Positions 14,354 through 20,823 of a stretch of DNA of 20,823 nucleotides are shown in pieces. The stretch is taken from positions 1 through 20,823 of the forward strand of contig JBEVCD010000042.1 of NCBI GenBank assembly GCA_040514265.1, given 5' to 3'. The DNA is from WYZ-LMO2 sp040514265. Its GTDB lineage: Archaea; Halobacteriota; Archaeoglobi; Archaeoglobales; Archaeoglobaceae. The notes below the pieces were generated by a model. The model worked only from the letters and a program-made list of their open reading frames with translations, made no database searches and was not told where the DNA came from. Position 1 is the first letter of the stretch; each line of letters opens with the position of its first letter. Position numbers and translations under genes: made by a program.

Positions 14354-15356
14354 CGCATGCGAGTGCTAAGCTCATTCCCTTTCTTCCGAAACCGTTGAGC
14401 TGCACGAACCCCTCGACACTCGTAAATCCCACGACGGGCTTTCCGCTCGGCGACTCATCGTAAACCCCAGCCCACTGCCGCAGAACGGAGAGTCCGCGGA
14501 GCTTGGGAACGAGCTTCGTTACCGCCTTCGCGTATTTCACGAGGAAGTCGAGCGAAGCGCGCATGTCGCTACCCTCGCTGCCCAAGATTCCGCCTACTAT
14601 CTCACCCCTCATCGACTGCGTGAAGTAAACGCCGCGCGAGACGTCGAGGAAGTACGGGTCGATGTAGGGCTTCAGACTCTCGGTTACGCATATCTCCTCC
14701 TTCACTATCCTGTTGTTCAGCTCAACCCCTGCCTGTCCGCTGACCTCGTTGCTCCAGGCTCCCGCAGCATTTATAACTACATCTGCTCTGTGGAACTCTC
14801 CGTTTGCCCTTACACCCCTTATGCTCCCACCATCGACGACGACGCTCGCCGGAGTGTAGTCGTATATTTCGACGCCGAGCTTCTTACAGCCCTTCGCAAG
14901 CCCCCAGATTACGGGCCAAGGGAAAACGACGCCGCCGCTCTTGAAGTAGCTTGCTGCATCGAAAGCTTCGCTGTTTATGTCGGGGAAAAGTTCCTTCACG
15001 TCCGCTCCGTCCAGGATCTCTACCTCAACGCCAAGCGATCTGAGGAACTTCGCCTCCCTTTCGATCTTCTCGACGTCATCGCCGCTAGCGAGCTTTACGT
15101 ATCCGCTCCTCCTCAGGAGGAAGTTGAAGCCTATTTCGTTCTGCAGCTCGTCGTAGAGCTGCAGGCTGCGCAGAGCAAGCTTTACGAGCAGCTCGTCTTC
15201 GAACTGAGCCGTCAGTCCGCCGGAATTTCTGCCGCTCGCTCCGTAGACGAGGTACTTCTTCTCGAAGACCTTTACCCGTGCCCCCCTCTTCGCTAAGAAG
15301 TAGGCTGCTGACAGACCGGCCACTCCCCCGCCAACGACGGCGACTTCAAGACTCAT
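14277..15356 (-). CDS. FAD-dependent amine/imino-acid oxidoreductase, DAO family (beta-subunit type)
   Basis: A 359-residue flavoprotein of the D-amino-acid oxidase fold. The N-terminal FAD motif is VAVVGGGVAGLSAAYF (Gly9, 11, 14), followed by FEKK with the ribose-binding Glu, GASGRNSGGL (39-48), the internal VVINAAGAWS and a C-terminal LNGFGRKGMSLALACGEEVA. It matches the catalytic beta subunits of dye-linked proline dehydrogenase, sarcosine oxidase and HcnC-type enzymes, which oxidise a C-N bond in small amino or imino acids. The frame reaches a TTG at 15371, but the ATG at 15356, with GGTGA five bases upstream, is preferred; it overlaps the BFD-like gene by 11 bases. Substrate specificity cannot be read from sequence. 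Confidence 0.88.
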   Translation of the reverse strand: MSLEVAVVGGGVAGLSAAYFLAKRGARVKVFEKKYLVYGASGRNSGGLTAQFEDELLVKLALRSLQLYDELQNEIGFNFLLRRSGYVKLASGDDVEKIEREAKFLRSLGVEVEILDGADVKELFPDINSEAFDAASYFKSGGVVFPWPVIWGLAKGCKKLGVEIYDYTPASVVVDGGSIRGVRANGEFHRADVVINAAGAWSNEVSGQAGVELNNRIVKEEICVTESLKPYIDPYFLDVSRGVYFTQSMRGEIVGGILGSEGSDMRASLDFLVKYAKAVTKLVPKLRGLSVLRQWAGVYDESPSGKPVVGFTSVEGFVQLNGFGRKGMSLALACGEEVAKLVFGEKSLFGDSVEGEEIR

Positions 15357-15621
15357 CCTCGTCACCTGCAAGCACGTAGAGCGGCACCGGATTGACCGGT
15401 TGCCTCTGCGTGGTCACACCTATCTCGTCCGGACTCTTCCCGGTCTTCTGCGAGAGTATGCGGATCACGTGCATCAGGCAACCCTTTCCCTGACACGGAC
15501 CCGTCGTTGCTCCCGTGTAGCGCTTAAGACTCTCTATGTCGTCGTATCCTTCCTCTATTGCTCTGATTATCTCTTCCTCCGTAAGATCCTCGCACCTGCA
15601 AACGACTCTGCGCGGCTTCAT
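15346..15621 (-). CDS. BFD-like (2Fe-2S)-binding protein
   Basis: A 91-residue protein with the BFD (bacterioferritin-associated ferredoxin-like) pattern: Cys8 and Cys10 (CRCEDLTEEE) and Cys43 and Cys48 (TGPCQGKGC), expected to hold one 2Fe-2S cluster. In many relatives this domain is fused to the end of the alpha subunit of HcnB/SoxA-type enzymes; here it is a free polypeptide. Its ATG overlaps the ferredoxin stop (ATGA), and its end overlaps the beta-subunit gene, so all are co-translated. It probably passes electrons between the FAD centres of the complex. Confidence 0.88.
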   Translation of the reverse strand: MKPRRVVCRCEDLTEEEIIRAIEEGYDDIESLKRYTGATTGPCQGKGCLMHVIRILSQKTGKSPDEIGVTTQRQPVNPVPLYVLAGDEDES

Positions 15622-16097
15622 TTTCTCACCGGCTTCACGGCTCTTACCTCAAAAAGCAGATCTTTCGGAACTGTAACCCTTACGAGCGACGTCTGGTCGT
15701 TCCTCTCCGGTGGAAGAACCCAGTTCACGACTCCCTCGCCCACGACCTCTCCCCTCCTGTTGAGCAGCAGCACCCTGTCGCCCTTCTTCAACCACGGCAG
15801 AAACTCGTACTGCAGCGTAATCTCGCCGACGTCGTCGCGGATGCGCAGCATGAATATAGCCAGACCGGGACAGACTCTTATGCACTTCATGCATCCCGTG
15901 CACTTATCGTAATCGACTTCCGGCGGGTCGTTTATGTTCTCCATCTTTATCGCGCCCGCAGGACAGGCTTCGTAACACGGACTGCACGGAATCGGCTGCG
16001 GGCACTCTATGTAAGCTACCGCTCTCTTCTTCAGCCTCTCCTCGCTCGGAAACGGCGGTAGCTCGTCCTTTTCGAGGTAACCTCTCTCGAGGTACAC
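15618..16097 (-). CDS. Ferredoxin-type 4Fe-4S subunit of the dehydrogenase complex
   Basis: A 159-residue iron-sulfur protein. The second cluster motif is canonical (Cys66, 69, 72, 76; CTGCMKCIRVCP). The first is spaced unusually: Cys32, Cys38, Cys41, Cys45 (CPQPIPCSPCYEACP), with five residues between the first two cysteines. The second half (about 85-159) is beta-rich, with GDRVLLLNRRGEVVGEG, and lacks cysteines. This is longer than a simple ferredoxin, suggesting a dedicated subunit. The start is a GTG with GGGTGAG closely upstream, four bases after the alpha-subunit stop. It likely links the flavin subunits to an external electron acceptor. Confidence 0.87.
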   Translation of the reverse strand: MYLERGYLEKDELPPFPSEERLKKRAVAYIECPQPIPCSPCYEACPAGAIKMENINDPPEVDYDKCTGCMKCIRVCPGLAIFMLRIRDDVGEITLQYEFLPWLKKGDRVLLLNRRGEVVGEGVVNWVLPPERNDQTSLVRVTVPKDLLFEVRAVKPVRK

Positions 16098-16101
16098 GTT
16101 C

Positions 16102-17673
16102 TCACCCTATCGTGCACTTCTCAAGTCCCACGCATATCCTCTCACCGAAGGGTCCGGCTCTGAACTCTTCGAGGTCTTTGACAGCCTCCTCAAGCTCCTT
16201 TTTTGTCTCTTCGCCACCGTATCCGAGTGAAACCGCCGCGTGAATGCCCGCTATCCTTCCCTCCATCATAGCCGCCGTCGCCTCCTCTATTCCCGCAACG
16301 TCGCCTGCAACGTAAACCCCGCTGACACTCGTCTCGTTGTATCTAGTCCTCAGCGGAACGAGCCCTCCGAGTTCGGGAACGAACTTCATTTCACATCCAG
16401 CCTGGTAGAGTAGCTCGTGCGCCGGCGAAAGTCCGACGGCTACGCATATGAAGTCGCAGTCTACCTTTTTCTCAGTCCCGGGTATCGGCTGCCACTTTTC
16501 GTCGAGCTGAGCGATTATTGCCCCCTCGACTTGCTTCTTCCCGAGTGCCCGCAGGATCGTGTGCCTCGTGTATATCGGAACGCCGAGCCGGCGAACCTTG
16601 GCTGCGTGCACGAAGTATCCGCCTATCCTCGGCATAGCCTCGACTATGGCAGCGACCTCGACGCCGGCTTGGAGCAGCTGGTAGGTGAGTATCAGCCCTA
16701 CGTTACCTGAGCCGACTATCAACCCTTTGTTTCCGGGCTTTATTCCGTAGACGTTCATCAGCGTCTGAACACCGCCCGCCCCGTAAACGCCCGGAAGGTC
16801 GTTGTTTTCAAATACCAGCGTCCTCTCGTAAGCCCCCGTAGCTACCACGATCTTTTTAGCTTTTATTCGCAGGAGTTTTCCTTCTTCCTCACTTATTTTC
16901 TGGTAAGCTCCAGCTTCACTGCCGTATATACCGAAAACCCTTGTTTCCTTGCGGACATCGATGTTTTCGTACTTCGAAAGTTCCTCTTCGAGTATCTTCG
17001 CTATCCTGATCCCCCTCGTTCCAGCCATGTGCTTCCCGGAGCCGAAGAAGCGGTGGGTCTGCTTTACCAGCTGTCCGCCTAGGAAGGGGTTCTCGTCGGC
17101 GAGGAGCACTTTTGCTCCGTACTTCGCAGCGTTTATCGCCGCCGACATCCCGGCTGGACCGCCGCCAATGACCAGGACATCAGTTTCGATTTCCTCGTAA
17201 CTCGATCTGCCCTCAAACACCGTTCTCGGCGGGTTTCCGAAACCCGTCAGCTTCCTGATCTGCGAGGTGACGAGCTCTCTGAGGAGTTTTCGAGACGCGA
17301 ATTTCTTGTAGTGACTTCCGTGGGGAAAGATGAAGTCTATAACGTTGTCGAGCACGGCGAGAAGGTCGTTTTCTGCACTCGGCTTGCCGGTCTGCGTTCT
17401 TACCTGCATCCCGTCCCTCACGTAGACCTTGCAGACCCTGACGTTGGGGACGCCGTCGACCTCCATCATGCAAGCTGAACACTTTCCTATGGCGCAGAAG
17501 AAGCCCCTCGGTCTGTGCCACCTGAAGGAGCGACTGAACACCCTGACGCCTGCAGCGTAGAGAGCAGCAGCTACCGTTTCGCCCTCGTAGGCTTTTACCG
17601 GCTTGCCGTTGAAATATATTGTTACTTCCTTTCCCCTCCTGAACTCGAGAATCGGATGCTCGTCGAGTCTCAT
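16102..17673 (-). CDS. FAD/NAD(P)-dependent oxidoreductase alpha subunit with N-terminal 2Fe-2S domain
   Basis: A 523-residue protein. The N-terminal Fer2_4-type domain (about 10-95) carries Cys60, 65, 68 and 81 (CAIGKCSACM...C). It is followed by an FAD domain starting VLVIGGGPAGMSAAINAA (GGGPAG at 170-175), a second nucleotide site GLIVGSGNVGLIL, and a late GVYVAGDVAG motif. The arrangement matches the alpha subunits of sarcosine oxidase, dye-linked proline dehydrogenase and HcnA/B enzymes. The chain ends with ICVGLEKCTIG, containing two cysteines but no full BFD domain, which is encoded separately. It begins one base after the flavin reductase stop with no obvious ribosome-binding site, so translation is likely coupled. 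Confidence 0.9.
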   Translation of the reverse strand: MRLDEHPILEFRRGKEVTIYFNGKPVKAYEGETVAAALYAAGVRVFSRSFRWHRPRGFFCAIGKCSACMMEVDGVPNVRVCKVYVRDGMQVRTQTGKPSAENDLLAVLDNVIDFIFPHGSHYKKFASRKLLRELVTSQIRKLTGFGNPPRTVFEGRSSYEEIETDVLVIGGGPAGMSAAINAAKYGAKVLLADENPFLGGQLVKQTHRFFGSGKHMAGTRGIRIAKILEEELSKYENIDVRKETRVFGIYGSEAGAYQKISEEEGKLLRIKAKKIVVATGAYERTLVFENNDLPGVYGAGGVQTLMNVYGIKPGNKGLIVGSGNVGLILTYQLLQAGVEVAAIVEAMPRIGGYFVHAAKVRRLGVPIYTRHTILRALGKKQVEGAIIAQLDEKWQPIPGTEKKVDCDFICVAVGLSPAHELLYQAGCEMKFVPELGGLVPLRTRYNETSVSGVYVAGDVAGIEEATAAMMEGRIAGIHAAVSLGYGGEETKKELEEAVKDLEEFRAGPFGERICVGLEKCTIG

Positions 17674-17674
17674 A

Positions 17675-18178
17675 CTACTCGAAGTAAACGGTTGCAGTTC
17701 TCGGGGTCTTACCCCTCTTCACGAGCCGGTAGTCCGCGTAAGTTAGAACCTCAGCGTCTTTCAGCAGCTCGGCATCTACGACCTCGCCGACGAACAGCGT
17801 GTGCGTGCCGACGTCGCACTCCTTTACGATCCTCGCCTCAATTACAGCTACGCTGTAGTCCGTAACGAGCGGTACCCCGGTTTTTCCGATCCTGTAGTTC
17901 ACACCCTCGAACTTGTCGAACTCGTCACTCTTCCTGAACCCGAAACGTCCTATGAACTCAAGCGGAGTTTCGAGCTCAAGAACGCTCACTCCGAAGGCGC
18001 CGCCCCTCTTCACGAACTTGTGGGTCGTGTTCTGCTTGTTCAGACAGGCGGCTATCTGAACGGGCTCGCTCGTAACCTGAAAGACCGTGTTGGCTACCTG
18101 TCCTGCAAACTTTCCGTCGCTAGCTGCTGTGACTATGTACATGCCGTAGCTTATCTTGTACAGGGCTGCAACATTCAT
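17675..18178 (-). CDS. Flavoredoxin-like flavin reductase domain protein
   Basis: A 167-residue FMN-binding split-barrel protein. The ATG at 18178 yields MNVAALYKISYGMYIVTA, the usual start of flavoredoxin-like proteins, with GGTG nearby; the longer upstream frame has no family similarity and overlaps rubrerythrin. Conserved segments include GQVANTVFQVTSEPVQIA, LNKQNTTHKF and FGVSVLELETPLEFIGRFGF. Relatives transfer electrons or reduce flavins in sulfate reducers and archaea, often next to rubrerythrin or dehydrogenases. Here it lies between rubrerythrin and the alpha subunit with spacings of 16 and 1 bases, and may feed electrons to either system. Confidence 0.88.
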   Translation of the reverse strand: MNVAALYKISYGMYIVTAASDGKFAGQVANTVFQVTSEPVQIAACLNKQNTTHKFVKRGGAFGVSVLELETPLEFIGRFGFRKSDEFDKFEGVNYRIGKTGVPLVTDYSVAVIEARIVKECDVGTHTLFVGEVVDAELLKDAEVLTYADYRLVKRGKTPRTATVYFE

Positions 18179-18194
18179 AATGGACACCAAAAAA

Positions 18195-18767
18195 TTAGAG
18201 GGTAAGCAGATCCCTTGCGACGTAGTAGCTCCTCGGGTGTCCACAGCTCGGGCAGGTTTCCGGAGGCTCCTTGCCGTAGTGGACGTAGCCACACTCCAGA
18301 CAGACCCACTCGGTTTCGGTTTCCCTCCTGAAAAACGTCCCCTTCTCTATTTCCCCGAGCAGTCTGCGGTAGCGCTCCTCGTGGCGCTTCTCGGCTACCG
18401 CTATTGCCCTGAGCCTGTCCGCTATCTCCTTGTATCCCTCCCTCTCAGCCTCCTCGGCGAAGCTCGGATACATTTCCGAGTTCTCGTAGTGTTCTCCGGC
18501 TATAGCAGCTTTCAGGTTGTCCACTGTGTTCCCCCAGACTAGCGGGGCTTCCGCTTCGACCTTTATCGATTCTGCGTTGCCTCTGAGCTGCTGTACGAAC
18601 TTCAGCAGGTTTTCCGCGTGCTCCTTCTCGTTCTCAGCCGTTTCGAGGAATACGCGCTGGACGAACACGTATCCCTCCTCCTTGGCGACCTTCGCGTAGA
18701 AGGTGTAGCGGTTCCTTGCCATGCTCTCGCCTATAAACGCCTTAACCAAATTTTCGAGCGTCCCCAC
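18195..18767 (-). CDS. rbr: Rubrerythrin
   Basis: A 190-residue rubrerythrin, a peroxide-reducing protein. The ferritin-like domain has the full diiron ligand set: Glu14, Glu47, His50, Glu92, Glu95, Glu126 and His129. The C-terminal rubredoxin domain has Cys156/Cys159 (CLECG) and Cys172/Cys175 (CPSCG) for one iron. Length matches the classical form. The start is GTG with a GGAGGTG ribosome-binding site seven bases upstream, which also contains the end of the superoxide reductase gene. Together with the preceding gene it converts superoxide to peroxide and then to water without releasing oxygen. Confidence 0.95.
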   Translation of the reverse strand: MGTLENLVKAFIGESMARNRYTFYAKVAKEEGYVFVQRVFLETAENEKEHAENLLKFVQQLRGNAESIKVEAEAPLVWGNTVDNLKAAIAGEHYENSEMYPSFAEEAEREGYKEIADRLRAIAVAEKRHEERYRRLLGEIEKGTFFRRETETEWVCLECGYVHYGKEPPETCPSCGHPRSYYVARDLLTL

Positions 18768-18770
18768 AAC

Positions 18771-19151
18771 TCACACCTCCGTCTGCCAGAGACCGTGAAC
18801 GTTGCAATACGCTCTAACTTTAATACTTTCCGACATCACGACGAACTCAGCCCTTGGCTCGTCTCCAGGCTTTAAATGCTTCCTGTGCAGGCAAATTCCA
18901 TCGATCACCTCTATCCACTCGATGTAGTGGTCCTCCTCCATCGGGTGCGGAACGCCGCCGACCTTAACGACCACTCTATCGCCTTCCCTCTCCACTACCG
19001 GCAGGTGCTTCTCCTTCCCTTCGTCCTCTCTCTTTACTTCCATCAGAACCATCGGTTTTCCGCAGCACACGAGCCTGCCTACGCCGGAGTGCAGAACTTC
19101 AACTACATTTCCGCAAACCGAACACCTGTAGACCTGCAAAACCTCCGTCAA
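18771..19151 (-). CDS. dfx: Desulfoferrodoxin (2Fe-superoxide reductase)
   Basis: A 126-residue two-iron superoxide reductase. The N-terminal desulforedoxin domain has Cys10, Cys13, Cys29 and Cys30 for Centre I. The catalytic Centre II is supplied by His49 (EKHLPV), His69, His75, Cys116 and His119 (CNVHGLW); Glu47, before the first histidine, fits the usual active-site glutamate. A. fulgidus itself has both one- and two-iron forms; this one is clearly the two-iron type. It starts with TTG, supported by a strong GGAGGTG five bases upstream, and ends directly before rubrerythrin. The protein reduces superoxide to hydrogen peroxide in the cytoplasm. Confidence 0.95.
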   Translation of the reverse strand: MTEVLQVYRCSVCGNVVEVLHSGVGRLVCCGKPMVLMEVKREDEGKEKHLPVVEREGDRVVVKVGGVPHPMEEDHYIEWIEVIDGICLHRKHLKPGDEPRAEFVVMSESIKVRAYCNVHGLWQTEV

Positions 19152-19171
19152 AGCACCACCTCCAAAACCGT

Positions 19172-19693
19172 TTAAAGCTTCTGACCTTCCGCCTCACCTT
19201 CCGGAACAAAACGCCGGGCGGCGAGCTCTCTGTCGAGCATCAGCAGTCCGCTGCCATCGCTAACCATTCTGAGCTTTTCGACTATCTCGCTAGCGTTAGC
19301 TTCTTCCTCGACCTGCTCGGAGACGAACCACTGCAGCATGTTGTAGGTCGCGTAATCTTTCTCCTCCACCGCCAGATCAACCAGCTCGTGAATACTCTTC
19401 GTCACATTCACCTCGTGCCTGTAAACGTGCTCAAAAGCGGCTAGCGGCGACTCCCAGTCGTGTGGCGGCTCCTCGATCGCGTAGAGTCTTACCCTCCCTC
19501 CCCTGCTGACAACGTACTCGTAAAGCCTCATCGCGTGCTCTAACTCCTCCTGCCACTGCACCTTCAGCCAGTTTGTGAAGCCCTTTAAACCCTTTGAATC
19601 GAAGTAGGCAGCCATCGAAAGGTAGAGGTAGGCTGAGTAGATCTCGGCGTTTATCTGTCTGTTCAGAGCTTCAAGCATCCTGTCGCTCAGCAT
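19172..19693 (-). CDS. ftnA: Ferritin (Archaeoglobus type)
   Basis: A 173-residue ferritin very close in pattern to A. fulgidus ferritin: ALNRQINAEIYSAYLYLSMA and VQWQEELEHAMRLYEYV. Ferroxidase ligands are Glu17, Glu50, His53, Glu94, Gln127 and Glu130. The loop before the last helix reads MVSDGSGLLMLD and lacks the Lys-Arg pair (150/151) linked to the open tetrahedral cage of the A. fulgidus protein. The ATG at 19693 is chosen over an upstream TTG because it gives the usual length and sits 23 bases from a TATA box. As first gene of the run it stores iron oxidised during oxygen exposure, next to peroxide and superoxide detoxification. Confidence 0.96.
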   Translation of the reverse strand: MLSDRMLEALNRQINAEIYSAYLYLSMAAYFDSKGLKGFTNWLKVQWQEELEHAMRLYEYVVSRGGRVRLYAIEEPPHDWESPLAAFEHVYRHEVNVTKSIHELVDLAVEEKDYATYNMLQWFVSEQVEEEANASEIVEKLRMVSDGSGLLMLDRELAARRFVPEGEAEGQKL

Positions 19694-19710
19694 CGTCAAA
19701 GGAATGGTGG

Positions 19711-19722
19711 TTATAATTAAAA
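19711..19722 (-). promoter_or_regulatory. TATA box of the ferritin-led operon
   Basis: The minus strand reads ttttaattataa, its centre about 23 bases before the ferritin ATG. No Shine-Dalgarno motif precedes that ATG, so a leaderless message is likely. No clear operator repeat for an iron or redox repressor is visible around it. Confidence 0.6.
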
Positions 19723-19742
19723 CTCTTTGGTTCGAAAGTGGA

Positions 19743-19760
19743 ACTAAATAATTAAAAATG
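19743..19760 (-). terminator. T-rich terminator after the small membrane protein genes
   Basis: Downstream of the 87-residue gene the minus strand passes through cattttta attatttag, a T-rich tract typical of archaeal termination, lying just before the ferritin promoter region. Confidence 0.3.
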
Positions 19761-19785
19761 CAGAGATCTGATCAGCTGGTATTTT

Positions 19786-20049
19786 TCAAGCGGGCTTGCC
19801 AAGATAAAATATGCCTACAGTAATCAGAACAGCGAAGAAGAAAATCCATCCAATCAAACCATGCAGTATCCCAGTGTCGAATACGTGTTCGTTTAAGTAG
19901 TTTAAAATGCCCAGTAGAATTGTAAAAATCACAATTTCCACCTGCAAAACCCAAGCCAGCTTCGAAAATCGGTTTTTGCGTAGAATCAGGAACGCAAAAT
20001 AAACAACACCAAAGGCGAGAAATGCCAAAAAATATCCGTCCGGTTCCAT
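19786..20049 (-). CDS. Small three-helix membrane protein, function unknown
   Basis: An 87-residue hydrophobic protein with three likely membrane spans (about 6-23, 34-52 and 62-83) separated by short charged turns such as RKNRFSK and NEHVFD. The ATG is supported by GGTGA six bases upstream. A slightly longer frame overlapping it (19772-20059) encodes a low-quality, charge-mixed sequence and is rejected. No known family is recognised. It sits at the end of a short run after a 42-codon frame and a six-span membrane protein, so the three may act together. Confidence 0.75.
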   Translation of the reverse strand: MEPDGYFLAFLAFGVVYFAFLILRKNRFSKLAWVLQVEIVIFTILLGILNYLNEHVFDTGILHGLIGWIFFFAVLITVGIFYLGKPA

Positions 20050-20065
20050 ATAATTTCACCCCAAA

Positions 20066-20194
20066 TCAAAAATAAAAAATTTTACCAAAGTCTGGAACAT
20101 GCAAATTCATTCCCAACAAGTTAACACTATATAGCATTGCAGGACACGTATTGTTTTCAAAGCACGAGCAGTCGCCTAAAGCCATCACTGGCAT
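20066..20194 (-). CDS. Possible 42-residue protein with a CxC...C motif
   Basis: Within the gap between the two membrane protein genes, a 42-codon frame starts at an ATG with GAGGTGG four bases upstream and ends 16 bases before the next gene. The predicted protein begins MPVMALGDCSCFENNTC, with Cys9, Cys11 and Cys17, and ends LHVPDFGKIFYF. It starts 21 bases after the preceding stop, so it fits the operon spacing on both sides. No family is recognised. The cysteines could bind a metal or be lipid- or disulfide-linked. It is short enough to arise by chance, and only the ribosome-binding site and position argue for it. Confidence 0.45.
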   Translation of the reverse strand: MPVMALGDCSCFENNTCPAMLYSVNLLGMNLHVPDFGKIFYF

Positions 20195-20215
20195 ACTCCA
20201 CCTCTCGTTTTGGTT

Positions 20216-20800
20216 TCATATCCCTCTTCCTTCCCCCAGCTTTTTGCTAAAATTTACGATCTTCCAAAAGGAAATAAATAACAGTGTAGACCAAGCAAGT
20301 AGCATTACATACGTATGAAATCCACCTATAAAAACTGCAAGAATTCCCCAGAGCAAAACCGCGCCAAAAGCGACTGCTGTAAGCATTTGAAAAACCGTGT
20401 AGGTATTTAACTCTCCTTTTGATTTTACGTAAATTAAAATCGATACCACCATTAAAACCATAGAGAAAATCAGACCCTTTAAGTCTGGCGATTCAATTAG
20501 GGTGTAGGAGGCTTTTTCGAAAAGAATAAGAATGGATACGATTAATAGCACCATAGACGAACTTTTAAGGCTTGGTTTATATTCAAGCCTCCAGAAGTAC
20601 TTCAATCGAAGGTAAGCTATAACTCCACAAAATACTGCCGACAGGATGAAGCACAATGGAACAAGCACACTGAGGAACTCCCTCAGCGGTTTAATTGTGT
20701 AGACTATCCACAACGACAGAATCAGGATAAGAGGGTACAATCCCAAAAGAAGTCCTTTGAACTCCCTTTCGAAAATTATTTTCCCCTCCTCTGGCGACAT
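20216..20800 (-). CDS. Six-span integral membrane protein, function unknown
   Basis: A hydrophobic protein of 194 or 198 residues with about six predicted spans (around 21-40, 46-68, 85-99, 113-129, 138-161 and 165-183 in the longer form). There is a charged N-terminus (MSPEEGKIIFEREF) and a basic C-terminus (KKLGEGRG). The frame opens with an ATG at 20812, but the ATG at 20800 has GAGGG five bases upstream and is preferred; the first cannot be excluded. No catalytic or cofactor motif is visible. Its upstream context is cut by the window edge. It heads a short run with the 42-codon frame and the 87-residue membrane protein. Confidence 0.75.
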   Translation of the reverse strand: MSPEEGKIIFEREFKGLLLGLYPLILILSLWIVYTIKPLREFLSVLVPLCFILSAVFCGVIAYLRLKYFWRLEYKPSLKSSSMVLLIVSILILFEKASYTLIESPDLKGLIFSMVLMVVSILIYVKSKGELNTYTVFQMLTAVAFGAVLLWGILAVFIGGFHTYVMLLAWSTLLFISFWKIVNFSKKLGEGRGI

Positions 20801-20823
20801 AATATCCCTCATGGGTTTTGCAG

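Noticed and set aside
19772..20059. 95-codon minus-strand frame overlapping the small membrane protein
   Set aside because: The 87-codon frame gives clean membrane spans and has a ribosome-binding site; the longer frame does not.
1..20823. CRISPR array or other tandem repeats
   Set aside because: No regularly spaced direct repeats were found by reading the window.

Overview
The window is archaeal and most likely from the order Archaeoglobales (Archaeoglobus, Ferroglobus or Geoglobus); the order is inferred, the domain is not in doubt. Supporting signs are the archaeal rps13-rps4-rps11-rpo3 operon, archaeal release factor aRF1, a class I lysyl-tRNA synthetase, eS28 and eL24 ribosomal proteins, a CCA-less tRNA-Glu(CUC), TATA boxes lying 23-45 bases upstream of starts, and an Archaeoglobus-like ferritin beside a superoxide reductase. 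No database search was run; names rest on recognising motifs and overall sequence.

Layout. (1) 1-3610 is an AT-richer, accessory-looking island. It holds a broken IS6/IS240-like transposase at the left edge, an intact two-gene module (ABC/OLD-type ATPase plus a small TOPRIM-like protein, 14-bp overlap) that looks like a candidate defence system, a hairpin with a possible TnpB tail, two decayed DUF5678-like genes, and a second heavily frameshifted transposase. (2) 3678-6940 is translation and transcription core: an eS26-like zinc protein facing the rps13-rps4-rps11-rpo3 operon (minus), tRNA-Glu (minus), then divergent rps28e-rpl24e (plus). (3) 6944-11666 (minus) holds lysS, a radical SAM protein, a DUF2551-like protein and uppS with overlapping ends, then prf1 with its own promoter.

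(4) 11778-19693 (minus) is an almost gapless ten-gene run. It starts with oxygen and iron defence (ferritin, 2Fe-superoxide reductase, rubrerythrin, flavoredoxin-like flavin reductase). It continues into a four-subunit dehydrogenase resembling dye-linked proline dehydrogenase, sarcosine oxidase or HcnABC (2Fe-2S/FAD alpha subunit, ferredoxin, BFD-like protein, DAO-type FAD beta subunit). It ends with a HEAT-repeat protein and a 2,4-dienoyl-CoA reductase/old-yellow-enzyme-type flavoprotein. Only one clear promoter is visible, upstream of ferritin. (5) 19786-20812 (minus) encodes two small multi-pass membrane proteins separated by an unrecognised 42-codon reading frame with a good ribosome-binding site.

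The strongest candidates for something undescribed are the ATPase/TOPRIM pair at 259-2134, the ten-gene linkage of oxidative-stress proteins with an amine or imino-acid dehydrogenase, the ferritin lacking the basic pair linked to the open Archaeoglobus cage, and the 42-residue cysteine-containing protein.
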